Positions 7,254 through 14,499 of a DNA stretch of 47,712 nt are shown here, in pieces. Source of the DNA: Bacilli bacterium (GTDB lineage: Bacteria > Bacillota_I > Bacilli_A > RF39 > UBA660). The notes under the pieces are model-generated. The model searched no databases, was not told the origin of the DNA, and was given only the letters and a program-made list of their open reading frames with translations. Numbering within the stretch: position 1 is the first letter of the stretch; each line of letters begins with the position of its first letter. The position numbers and the translations under genes are program-made. The DNA lies in assembly GCA_017459965.1 (NCBI GenBank), contig JAFUBW010000010.1:1-47712 (forward strand), written 5' to 3'.

Positions 7254-7820
7254 TTAGTTTTGTACATAATCAAATACAGCATTTATATTGGATATTTCTA
7301 TTTTTTTGCCAGGCATAGAAGTTACTGAATCATCTAATTTTAATGTTAAAGTAACACTTCTTCTTTCATTTACTTTTAATATATCTGAAGTTTTAATATT
7401 ACTCCCATCAGTATATTTTATACTATAAATAATTGAATTACATATAACATCACTAGGTTCACAAGTTGGTGTACTTTTTACATAATTATATAATTTAGCA
7501 TCTAATTCACCATTATTAACTATATCAAATGTATATGTTACATAATCACCTGGTTTGTTAAAATTAACATCTAAACCACTTATTATAGTCTTACCTTCTG
7601 ATATAACAGCAGGGGATATTATTTCTGCAGCATCACTATTTGAATTAGGCTTTTGAACTAAATTTTCAAAATGAATATCCCAATTAGTATTGTTAACTGA
7701 TGCCATATTTATTATTTGAAGTCTTCTAGTAAAATTGGCATATACAATAGTCATTGAGATAATACCCATAATTAGAATTGCAATTAAGATTTCTTTATAA
7801 TCTCTCTTTATACTATCCAT
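7254..7820 (-). CDS. TasA/camelysin-like SipW-dependent secreted protein, operon-linked paralogue (P1)
   Basis: 188 residues from the second ATG (7818-7820), chosen because AGGAG sits 8 bases before it; an in-frame ATG six codons up lacks a site. Signal segment at residues ~10-28 ends VYAN. Shared family motifs: NWDIHFENL (~46), FNKPGDYVTYTFDIVNNGELDAKL, one Cys pair (~123 and ~130), and the C-terminal AVFDYVQN. The paralogues use AYA-A/S at the cleavage region, so this is the most divergent of the four. It is first in the operon with the peptidase and DUF5305. Likely an exported beta-sandwich matrix or fibre subunit, perhaps a minor or anchoring one (inference). Confidence 0.8.
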   Translation of the reverse strand: MDSIKRDYKEILIAILIMGIISMTIVYANFTRRLQIINMASVNNTNWDIHFENLVQKPNSNSDAAEIISPAVISEGKTIISGLDVNFNKPGDYVTYTFDIVNNGELDAKLYNYVKSTPTCEPSDVICNSIIYSIKYTDGSNIKTSDILKVNERRSVTLTLKLDDSVTSMPGKKIEISNINAVFDYVQN

Positions 7821-7846
7821 ACTGCATTCTCCTATCATACATTTTG

Positions 7847-7875
7847 ATTATATATTATTAGTTAACTTTTGTCAA
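7847..7875 (-). promoter_or_regulatory. Sigma-A promoter of the P1-sipW-DUF5305 operon
   Basis: TTGACA (7870-7875), 17-base spacer, TATAAT (7847-7852): a full consensus match on the minus strand. Confidence 0.93.
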
Positions 7876-7880
7876 TGAAG

Positions 7881-7911
7881 TACAAATAAAAAAACATAGA
7901 AATTCTATGTT
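7881..7911 (-). terminator. Terminator of P2
   Basis: Eight-pair stem AACATAGA/TCTATGTT with a 3-base loop and T7 tail on the minus strand. It overlaps the P2 stop codon and separates it from the P1 promoter. Confidence 0.88.
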
Positions 7912-8464
7912 AATTTTGTGAAAAAATCCAGTTAGCACTTATATTCGCACTTACATCATCACTTATACTTGCATCATCATTAAACTTTAATGATAAAGTA
8001 CAATTAATTGTTTCATTAGCATGTAATATATTATTTTCTTGAAATAAATTACTATTAGAATCTAAACATGATATTAAAAAATTAGCATGTGAACAATCAT
8101 TACCACAAGTTATATTACTATTAAATGATGTAAGTTTGGCATCTATATTACCAAAATTTTTAATATCAAATGTATAAACTATTGAATCCCCTGGTTTTTT
8201 AAGCTCTGCTTTTAAATTATTTATAGATGTCCCAGAAGTTGAAACTGATTTAATTTCACCAGTATTAGTTTGCCCAGATGTTGTATTAGCTGGAGTAGAT
8301 GATGATGAAAAATTAATAAAATGTATATCCCAATTAGCACTTGGAGAGCTTATAGTACCACCAATATTTAAATTAGTCGCAAGTGATGCATATGCGATTG
8401 AAATAGAAACTATAACAATACCAAGTAAAATTAAAATAACAGTTTTTCTATTATCATTATACAT
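7910..8464 (-). CDS. TasA/camelysin-like SipW-dependent secreted protein (P2)
   Basis: 184 residues. Signal segment at residues ~8-25 ending IAYA|S. Then TNLNIGGTISSPSANWDIHFINF, a Ser/Thr/Gly-rich stretch, LKKPGDSIVYTFDIKNFGNIDAKLTSF, and a region with four Cys (ITCGNDC, ISC, INC) that probably forms two disulfides. It ends ANWIFSQN. Folding as an exported TasA/camelysin-type beta sandwich is inferred from the SipW-class signal and the WDIHF and PGD...F.I.N.G motifs. AAAGGGTGAT ribosome site. Single-gene unit with its own promoter and terminator. Confidence 0.82.
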   Translation of the reverse strand: MYNDNRKTVILILLGIVIVSISIAYASLATNLNIGGTISSPSANWDIHFINFSSSSTPANTTSGQTNTGEIKSVSTSGTSINNLKAELKKPGDSIVYTFDIKNFGNIDAKLTSFNSNITCGNDCSHANFLISCLDSNSNLFQENNILHANETINCTLSLKFNDDASISDDVSANISANWIFSQN

Positions 8465-8490
8465 CTCTTATCACCCTTTACTCTATAATA

Positions 8491-8519
8491 AATATACATT
8501 ATAAATAAAGTTTTGTCAA
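8491..8519 (-). promoter_or_regulatory. Sigma-A promoter of P2
   Basis: TTGACA (8514-8519), 17-base spacer, TATATT (8491-8496) on the minus strand. Confidence 0.85.
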
Positions 8520-8614
8520 TGAAACAAATATCTATAAATGTAAATATCTATACTGCTTCATACTCTTTAGAAAATATTCTTTTATCTGAGCAATATTCCC
8601 AAAAAATATATTCT

Positions 8615-8665
8615 AATATATATATTCGTCATAAAAATAAAAATTCCCCTATAAAAATAAAAAAA
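8615..8665. repeat. Dispersed ~50 bp repeat, copy B
   Basis: Second copy of the repeat at 4974-5025, same orientation, in the 258-base spacer between P2 and P3. Here it is not followed by a DUF1016 gene. On the minus strand it begins in the T tail of a hairpin and is followed by ~95 bases without recognisable coding before the P2 promoter. It may mark a lost cassette. Confidence 0.75.
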
Positions 8666-8684
8666 CTTCTAAAAAATAGAAGTT
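8654..8684 (-). terminator. Second (tandem) terminator downstream of P3
   Basis: Nine-pair stem AAACTTCTA/TAGAAGTTT with a T-rich loop and long T tail on the minus strand. It sits just after the first P3 terminator and merges into repeat copy B. Confidence 0.7.
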
Positions 8685-8690
8685 TATATA

Positions 8691-8723
8691 AATAAAAAAT
8701 CATAGTTTATATTAAACTATGAT
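8691..8723 (-). terminator. Terminator of P3
   Basis: Eleven-pair stem ATCATAGTTTA/TAAACTATGAT with a 3-base loop and T-rich tail on the minus strand. It begins at the P3 stop codon. Confidence 0.88.
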
Positions 8724-9310
8724 TAATTTTGTACATAAGTCCAAGCCATATTGAATGTACCTGCACCATCATTTGATGTATAAGTTTGATTAGCATCTTG
8801 TGAAACTGTTGCAGCAGCACGAGAAATTACTAAAGTACAATGAGCTGTATCTGTATCACCATCATTAGTTGCATAAAGTACATTATTAGCAGTTGAAGCA
8901 GCTGTATCACATGCTAAATTATAAGTGATATCGTTACAATTTTTACCATCTGTACATCTAATTCCACCTGTTGGAGCAGAAGTTAATTTAGCATCTATTG
9001 TACCAGCATTAACTATATCCCATGAATAAGTAATACTATCTCCTGGTTTTGGTAAATTAACAGCTACATCTGATATTGCAGTTGCATTTAAGTGACCACC
9101 TGTAGTTAATTCTTCAGCAGTTGGACCAGTTGCAGAACCAACTACAGTACCTTTAGCAAAATTAATAATATGTACATCCCAACTAACAGATGGAGATTGA
9201 ACGCTACCACTAATACTTAAATTAGTTTGAAGTGCTGCATAAGCAATAGTCATACCAACTAATATAACACCTAAAACTGCAAGTGCTACACTTTTACTAT
9301 TCCCTCTCAT
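8723..9310 (-). CDS. TasA/camelysin-like SipW-dependent secreted protein (P3)
   Basis: 195 residues. Signal segment at residues ~8-25 ending AYA|A, then LQTNLSISGSVQSPSVSWDVHIINF. Middle motif LPKPGDSITYSWDIVNAGTIDAKLTS, four Cys (IRCTDGKNC, LACD, AHC), and C-terminus MAWTYVQN. Rich in Ala, Thr and Gly, with little Lys after the signal, unlike the Lys/Asn-rich average of the window. That is typical of abundant exported fibre or surface proteins. AAAGGAG ribosome site; the leader AATAGGAAAGGAGAA is shared with P4. Monocistronic. Probably a major subunit; assembly into fibres is inferred from family resemblance to TasA. Confidence 0.85.
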   Translation of the reverse strand: MRGNSKSVALAVLGVILVGMTIAYAALQTNLSISGSVQSPSVSWDVHIINFAKGTVVGSATGPTAEELTTGGHLNATAISDVAVNLPKPGDSITYSWDIVNAGTIDAKLTSAPTGGIRCTDGKNCNDITYNLACDTAASTANNVLYATNDGDTDTAHCTLVISRAAATVSQDANQTYTSNDGAGTFNMAWTYVQN

Positions 9311-9339
9311 ATGTTCTCCTTTCCTATTATTACAATATA

Positions 9340-9368
9340 ATATTATCTAAAAATAATAAACTTGTCAA
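9340..9368 (-). promoter_or_regulatory. Sigma-A promoter of P3
   Basis: TTGACA (9363-9368), 17-base spacer, TAATAT (9340-9345) on the minus strand. Confidence 0.88.
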
Positions 9369-9370
9369 TA

Positions 9371-9399
9371 TAATAAAAAAACACTGTGTAAAACAGTGT
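9371..9399 (-). terminator. Terminator of P4
   Basis: Seven-pair stem ACACTGT/ACAGTGT, 5-base loop, T6 tail on the minus strand, followed at once by the P3 promoter. Confidence 0.88.
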
Positions 9400-9419
9400 C
9401 AATTTATATAATAGTAAAA

Positions 9420-10094
9420 CTATTTTTGAACATATGACCAACTAGCATTTAAACTGAATGTTCTATCATTGTTATCACCAGCAGTTTGATCTGTACCAGC
9501 TGTATGACTATTAGTTAACTCATTATATTCTACATATAATTCACATTCAACTTTGTCATTGTTTCTATCAATTTCTTGGCCAGCATTTAATGCTACTGGA
9601 GCAACTGCAGTAGCTCTTGCTTCACCACATTTAACAGTATAAGTTATACCATCATTAATATCATTTTCTTCTGTTGTAGTTGGTGTAGCTGGTGTAGTTT
9701 TTACAATTGATTTATTAAATGATCCTAATTTTGCATCGATTGTACCTGCATTAACTATATCAAAATTAACTTTTACCCAGTCACCTGGTTTATGTAAAGA
9801 CACAATTAAATTATCAATTAAAGTACCAGTTGCATTATTAGTACCTGTAGTACTTAGCGATTCTGAATCTAAAGTACCCATTGAAGTTACAGTTCCTTCA
9901 TTTGTACCAGCTAGTAAATTATTTTGTCCAGTTACATTTTGTACATTAGCAAAATGAATATCCCATCTAGTTGCATCAACATTAGCAGTACCATTAATAG
10001 TTAATGTAGTTGATAATGCTGCATATGCTACAGTCATTGATACTAAACCAACGATTAATACTCCTAATAGAATATTTTTACTTTTTTCTGACAT
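9420..10094 (-). CDS. TasA/camelysin-like SipW-dependent secreted protein (P4)
   Basis: 224 residues, the longest of the four. Signal segment at residues ~8-25 ending AYA|A, then LSTTLTINGTANVDATRWDIHFANV. Motif LHKPGDWVKVNFDIVNAGTIDAKLGSF, followed by a Thr/Pro/Asn-rich insertion. One Cys pair (VKCGE and VECEL) and C-terminus ASWSYVQK. Very Thr/Ala/Asn-rich. AAAGGAG ribosome site and a leader like P3's, so P3 and P4 look like the most recent duplicates. Monocistronic, with full promoter and terminator. Exported TasA-like subunit by the same reasoning as P3. Confidence 0.85.
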   Translation of the reverse strand: MSEKSKNILLGVLIVGLVSMTVAYAALSTTLTINGTANVDATRWDIHFANVQNVTGQNNLLAGTNEGTVTSMGTLDSESLSTTGTNNATGTLIDNLIVSLHKPGDWVKVNFDIVNAGTIDAKLGSFNKSIVKTTPATPTTTEENDINDGITYTVKCGEARATAVAPVALNAGQEIDRNNDKVECELYVEYNELTNSHTAGTDQTAGDNNDRTFSLNASWSYVQK

Positions 10095-10128
10095 GTTTTA
10101 CTTCTCCTTTCCTATTTTTACATTATTT

Positions 10129-10157
10129 ATTTTAGAATAAAAATTAAAGGTTGTCAA
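10129..10157 (-). promoter_or_regulatory. Sigma-A promoter of P4
   Basis: TTGACA (10152-10157), 17-base spacer, TAAAAT (10129-10134) on the minus strand. Confidence 0.9.
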
Positions 10158-10170
10158 TATGTTTTAAAAA

Positions 10171-10204
10171 AGAAAAATAAAAAATTGCTATTTTGTAGCA
10201 ATTT
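10171..10204 (-). terminator. Terminator of the cdaA-cdaR operon
   Basis: Nine-pair stem AAATTGCTA/TAGCAATTT, 5-base loop, T-rich tail on the minus strand, overlapping the cdaR stop. Confidence 0.88.
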
Positions 10205-11519
10205 TTATTTTTGTTTCAGTAACTTTTGGTTCATATTTTACTCTAGGATCTTCACCTTTTACTTTGATTTTTACTTTGTGTTCTCCTTCTTTTAAGCCAT
10301 CTAAATCTATATAAGCTTCTATAGATGTTGAATCTATATTAGATATTACTGATTCTACACCTTTTAATATTACAGATATTTCTGTTTGATTTTCACTTAA
10401 TGCTTGTACTGTATAATTTGAACCTAAGTTAATATAACTTAATCTTACTCCTGATATTTCAGTAGTGGCTTCGTTATCAAGTTCTATTTTAATATTTACT
10501 GTTTTTTCAGATATTTCTCTTATACCTGATGGTTTTTTAATAGATACAGTGTAATCTTTATTATTTTTAAGATCACTTACATCTACTTGTACTTTTATAC
10601 TATTAGTATTTTCTAGTGTCTTAGAATCTCCATATATAGTTACTTTTTGTACACTAGAATTAATTGTTTTAATAGCTTTACCAAATACTACATTACCTGT
10701 TGTTTCTACTTCAAGTGGTACATCTTTCTTAGGCGATTCTATTTCTATAGTAGCATTTACTTTTGCTGGGACCATTTCTATATCCATTTTAGTACCGTTT
10801 TCATCATATGCGACAAGGTCTACATCTTTAAGTGTATTTGTCCCTGCGGCTGGATTTGCCATGTTATTAACATTAACAAGTGCTTTTATTGTTGATACTT
10901 TTTCTAAATCTGAACTAGATCCTTTTATTATTACTTCTTCTTGATCTAATTTAACACTATTTATAGATAGTTTAGAATCAAGTTTATTAATATTTACTAT
11001 ATCTGATTTTATTTCTCTTGTTTCTGATTGTTTTGGAGATACTACAACTGTTACTTGTGATGGATCAAGTTTATATTCTACAGATGATATTGATTGTTTA
11101 TATTTTAAATTTACTTTATGCACACCTGGTTTTAAATCACTTAAATCTACTGTAACATCTTGAGCTGGTAATTGTTTAGCTAAATATAGATTAGCTTTTG
11201 TACCAATTAATGTAATATCTACTGTTTTTGGAAGACCTTCTATTACATATTCTTCATCATTATATGTAGCTGAAATTGGTCTATTATATATTACTTCAGC
11301 ATTTGTTTCTAAAAGAGTTGTATTATGTCTATCAACTATAAAGAATACAATAACTGCGAATATTAACGATAAGACTATTAAACTACTTTTTTTACTTATT
11401 GCTTTTTCAAGTGGTTTATCGGTTATTTTTAATTTTTCACCAATAAATACAAAGAATTTTGTTATTGGTATTATAAAATGTTTATCTATAAATCTAAATA
11501 ATTTCTTAATTAATTTCAT
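10188..11519 (-). CDS. cdaR: YbbR-domain protein CdaR, regulator of the diadenylate cyclase
   Basis: 443 residues. A cytoplasmic N-terminus of ~45 residues is followed by one membrane segment (~46-62) and an exported part of ~380 residues built from about four YbbR repeats. Repeat marks include EYVIEGLPKTVDITLIG, VIIKGSSSDLEKV, VTIYGDSKTLENTNSI and ISVILKGVESVISNIDS, each followed by a V.VD...L strand. YbbR/CdaR binds CdaA and modulates c-di-AMP synthesis. Its start overlaps the end of cdaA by 14 bases, with GAGGATGAG as ribosome site. The usual third gene, glmM, is not adjacent. Confidence 0.92.
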   Translation of the reverse strand: MKLIKKLFRFIDKHFIIPITKFFVFIGEKLKITDKPLEKAISKKSSLIVLSLIFAVIVFFIVDRHNTTLLETNAEVIYNRPISATYNDEEYVIEGLPKTVDITLIGTKANLYLAKQLPAQDVTVDLSDLKPGVHKVNLKYKQSISSVEYKLDPSQVTVVVSPKQSETREIKSDIVNINKLDSKLSINSVKLDQEEVIIKGSSSDLEKVSTIKALVNVNNMANPAAGTNTLKDVDLVAYDENGTKMDIEMVPAKVNATIEIESPKKDVPLEVETTGNVVFGKAIKTINSSVQKVTIYGDSKTLENTNSIKVQVDVSDLKNNKDYTVSIKKPSGIREISEKTVNIKIELDNEATTEISGVRLSYINLGSNYTVQALSENQTEISVILKGVESVISNIDSTSIEAYIDLDGLKEGEHKVKIKVKGEDPRVKYEPKVTETKIKIATK

Positions 11520-12327
11520 CTATCTCATCCTCCTCATCACTTTCAACTACAAAAGTTTCTGATTTTGGCATTAATTCATCAAGAATCATTAATTTTAATT
11601 CATCAACTGATAAATTATAATTTAATTTACCACCAACTGCGAGTGATACTCTACCAGTTTCTTCAGATACTATAATAGCAAGTGCATCAGATTCTTCTGA
11701 TATACCTATAGCCGCTCTATGTCTTGTTCCAAGTCTTTTAGAGAATTTCATATCTACAGTTGTAGGAAAAACTGCTCCTGCACATGTAATTGTATCACCT
11801 TGAAGTATTACACCACCATCATGTAGTGGATTATCTGGGAAGAATATTGCGCATAATAATTCATTAGAAAGTTCAGCATATAATTTTTTACTTCTTTCTA
11901 TATATTCAGAAAGTGATGTATCTCTTTCTATTACTATAAGAGCACCTATTCTATTTTTTCTTAAATAATCAATTGCTATTCCAAGTTCTGAAACTAGTTT
12001 TTCTCTTTCAGTTACAGTTAGTGTTTTATGTCTTCCAAGTAATTGCGTTTTACCAAGTTGTTCTAAAACACCTCTGATTTCTGGTTGAAATATAATTATA
12101 ATAGCAAGTGGTCCCCAAGAAATTAAATATTCAAATAATAAACCTATTGTAGTTAAGCCTACATAATCACTTATTAATTTAACTATTATAATTGCTACTA
12201 TACCTTTAAATAAAAGTGAAAATTTAACATTTTTTCTTACATTCTTTAAAATATAGTAAAACAATATCCATACTAAACAAATATCTACTACTTTTTTTAA
12301 TATGTTTAAAAAACTTTCTAAACTCAT
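11506..12327 (-). CDS. cdaA: Diadenylate cyclase CdaA
   Basis: 273 residues. Three N-terminal membrane segments (residues ~12-90) are followed by the DAC domain, which joins two ATP into cyclic di-AMP, an essential osmotic and cell-wall messenger. NPLHDGGVILQGD occupies the DGA-motif position, with Gly in place of Ala, and GTRHRAAIGISEESDA carries the RHR motif. VSEETGRVSLA follows. The last ~15 residues are an acidic tail. It sits in the middle of an operon, 8 bases after the lipoprotein gene and overlapping cdaR. Confidence 0.96.
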   Translation of the reverse strand: MSLESFLNILKKVVDICLVWILFYYILKNVRKNVKFSLLFKGIVAIIIVKLISDYVGLTTIGLLFEYLISWGPLAIIIIFQPEIRGVLEQLGKTQLLGRHKTLTVTEREKLVSELGIAIDYLRKNRIGALIVIERDTSLSEYIERSKKLYAELSNELLCAIFFPDNPLHDGGVILQGDTITCAGAVFPTTVDMKFSKRLGTRHRAAIGISEESDALAIIVSEETGRVSLAVGGKLNYNLSVDELKLMILDELMPKSETFVVESDEEDEIDEIN

Positions 12328-12335
12328 AGTACCTC

Positions 12336-13034
12336 CTAAAATGTATTGTTCTTTTTATTCTTCATAACAACTATTAAAACAATAACTGCTATAACTAATA
12401 TTATACCACTAATAGTTATTATTACATAGTTTATACTGAACGTTTTATTATTTATTTTTATATTAACATTATTTTTTTTACTATTTTCATCATATGTTAA
12501 TTTTATTGTTTTTAATTCATCATTTTTCTTTATTTTCCATATATATGTATCACCTGATGTTTCATCAGCATTATTTTCTAATACTTTAAATGGCACATAT
12601 ATTTTAATAGTTATATCATCATATATTAATGAATAACTATCATTATCACTTAAAGGTGTTGTTTGAGTTGTAGTAAGTGACACAATACCATTATTTTTTG
12701 TTACATTAACTTTATTAAATACATCACTTTTAAATTTACTAGAATATTCTTCTATACTATTATGTGTTGTTGTAGCAGTCGCAGATGTATTATCAGAACT
12801 TTCATTTGATGTAAAATTAATATTTTCATTATCTCTTTTAAACATATTATATAAATATGTTACAGATTGTTCCCCTTTTGACCTAGTTATAGATTCCATT
12901 TTTTTAGTATTTTCTAAAGCAGTTACTTTTTCACTTATTGAATAATCTTCATTAATAGTTAAATTATATTCAACAGAACATCCTGTAGATATAATTATTA
13001 ACAATAATATAGTTATTTTTTTTAAGTGTTCCAT
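12336..13034 (-). CDS. LppM-like lipoprotein with C-terminal membrane segment
   Basis: 232 residues from the ATG at 13032-13034, which has AGGTGAT ahead; an in-frame ATG seven codons up lies before that site. Signal segment with lipobox STGC, so the mature protein would begin at a lipid-modified Cys (~19). The following YNLTINEDYSISEKVTAL is the opening beta pattern of LppM/DUF3153-type domains. A second membrane segment near the C-terminus (~residues 200-223) ends in a Lys/Asn-rich cytoplasmic tail, so both ends are tied to the membrane. Cotranscription with cdaA suggests an envelope function, but none is established. Confidence 0.7.
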   Translation of the reverse strand: MEHLKKITILLLIIISTGCSVEYNLTINEDYSISEKVTALENTKKMESITRSKGEQSVTYLYNMFKRDNENINFTSNESSDNTSATATTTHNSIEEYSSKFKSDVFNKVNVTKNNGIVSLTTTQTTPLSDNDSYSLIYDDITIKIYVPFKVLENNADETSGDTYIWKIKKNDELKTIKLTYDENSKKNNVNIKINNKTFSINYVIITISGIILVIAVIVLIVVMKNKKNNTF

Positions 13035-13080
13035 TTTTTTATCACCTACTAACATATAAATTATAACATATATACTTTGT

Positions 13081-13107
13081 AAAATAAAAAAGGAATTATC
13101 CTTTTTT
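13081..13107 (-). terminator. Terminator after the acidic membrane protein gene
   Basis: Nine-pair stem AAAAAAGGA/TCCTTTTTT with loop ATTA, T-rich on the minus strand, overlapping the stop at 13106. Confidence 0.82.
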
Positions 13108-13918
13108 AAAATATATTAGTATAATTGTCATCTTCAACACTGTTGTTCATAGTAGATAATTTTCTCATTATTCTATCTAATTCATCAGATGCATTGTCAT
13201 TGTTTTGTATTTGAACATCATCTTTTTTCACATCATTATTCACTACAATATTTGAAGAATCACTTGTAAAAATATTATTGTTATTTTCTTCTTTTTCAAT
13301 AATATTAGAATTTTCAATATCAAAAAGTATTTCTGATAATTTCTTATCATTTGTATATTCATCTGTAGATACGTTATTCATCAATGCTAAATCTGGATCT
13401 ATATTAATATCTTGTTGTGGCAACGAATTTTCTTCTTTAATATCTAATATATCATTTGTATTATTTAAATCTAATGATGGAAATTCAGCATTAGATAAAT
13501 CTTCATTATTAATTGTCGAAGGTGTATCTTCAACTACTGGAGTTTGAGCATCACTTGATATTTGCATATTATTATCTAAATTAATATCTAATGATGGTTG
13601 TCCACTAGAATTTAATTCTAATGATTGTTCAATAGGTGAAGTTATCTCTTCTTGAATTTCTTGATTATCATTTAAATTTTCTAAAACAACTGGTTCTTCT
13701 TTTTTTATTGCTTTATCTTCAGCTTCTTTAATTATTTCTTCTTTTATATTTTTAGGCACTTGATCAGTATTTTTAATATTTCTTTTTATTCTTCTAGATT
13801 TAACACTATTATCTATTAAATATCCAATTAATACCAATATTAAAAAAACACATATACCTATTAATAAAAGTGTATGTTCATTTATAAACAACATTATATT
13901 TTGTAATATTTCATTCAT
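13106..13918 (-). CDS. Single-pass membrane protein with long acidic disordered tail, unknown function
   Basis: 270 residues, no family recognised. One membrane helix at residues ~17-38, then a basic patch (KSRRIKRNIK), which by the positive-inside rule puts the remaining ~225 residues in the cytoplasm. That tail is rich in Asn, Asp, Glu, Ser and Ile, with recurring PSLDLN/PSLDINL-type pieces, so it is probably disordered with short binding motifs. A final more helical stretch reads ASDELDRIMRKLSTMNN. Such tails are seen in scaffolding proteins of division or secretion machinery, but nothing here assigns one. Ribosome site AGAGGGAG; monocistronic. Confidence 0.7.
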   Translation of the reverse strand: MNEILQNIMLFINEHTLLLIGICVFLILVLIGYLIDNSVKSRRIKRNIKNTDQVPKNIKEEIIKEAEDKAIKKEEPVVLENLNDNQEIQEEITSPIEQSLELNSSGQPSLDINLDNNMQISSDAQTPVVEDTPSTINNEDLSNAEFPSLDLNNTNDILDIKEENSLPQQDINIDPDLALMNNVSTDEYTNDKKLSEILFDIENSNIIEKEENNNNIFTSDSSNIVVNNDVKKDDVQIQNNDNASDELDRIMRKLSTMNNSVEDDNYTNIF

Positions 13919-13984
13919 TTTATTCGCTCCCTCTTATTCTAAATACATTCTATCATTAAATAAAAAAAAAGTAAACATAAAATA

Positions 13985-14009
13985 GAAAAAAAGAGTACAA
14001 ATTACTCTT
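13985..14009 (-). terminator. Terminator of nrdD-nrdG
   Basis: Seven-pair stem AAGAGTA/TACTCTT, 5-base loop, T-rich tail on the minus strand, overlapping the nrdG stop. Confidence 0.85.
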
Positions 14010-14499
14010 CATCTTCTAGTATAACTACTTTATTATTTTTTAAGCTTTTTTTAACATCGATAACCCTCTGATTTGATGAACCCTTCCATTTTAATTTCGG
14101 ATCAAATAATTCAGTTTTAAATTGACCATCTACTAAAGTATCTATATAATTAAATACTTCATTATCTTTTATATTTTCAAATAAGAAACCAGTCCATACC
14201 CATATATTCTTATTTGGAAATTTTTCTTTGAATTTTTTTGCAAGTTTAGTAGTTCCTTCTATATTTTTTGGATGCATTGGTTCGCCTCCTAATATAGATA
14301 AACCTACTATATATTCTTTTTCACAAAGTTCTAATACTCTATCTATAGTTTTATCAGTGTATTCTTTACCACCTTCAAAATCCCAAGTTTCAGAATTAAA
14401 ACAATCTTTACAATGAAAATGACATCCTTGCATAAATATGGATACTCTAACGCCTGGACCATTAGAGATATCCATCTTTCTTATTTTATTATATCTCAT
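14002..14499 (-). CDS. nrdG: Anaerobic ribonucleoside-triphosphate reductase activating protein
   Basis: 165 residues, a small radical-SAM enzyme. [11 protein letters not shown] near residue 29 holds the CxxxCxxC that binds the 4Fe-4S cluster; SILGGEPM is the SAM-contacting GGE motif. With SAM it generates the glycyl radical on NrdD. The ATG overlaps the nrdD stop by one base (TAATG), giving coupled translation. Confidence 0.96.
   Translation of the reverse strand: MRYNKIRKMDISNGPGVRVSIFMQGCHFHCKDCFNSETWDFEGGKEYTDKTIDRVLELCEKEYIVGLSILGGEPMHPKNIEGTTKLAKKFKEKFPNKNIWVWTGFLFENIKDNEVFNYIDTLVDGQFKTELFDPKLKWKGSSNQRVIDVKKSLKNNKVVILEDEE

Noticed and set aside
4974-8665. The two ~50 bp repeats as ends of an insertion sequence or a CRISPR array
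   Set aside because: Only two copies 3.6 kb apart in the same orientation, no transposase or cas gene between them, and no regular spacers.
8513-8695. Open frame of 60 codons on the plus strand in the P2-P3 spacer
   Set aside because: It runs through the P2 promoter, repeat copy B and a terminator, has no ribosome site and no recognisable sequence. It probably reflects non-coding DNA.
13278-13547. 89-codon open frame opposite the acidic membrane protein
   Set aside because: An artefact of low-complexity coding on the other strand.
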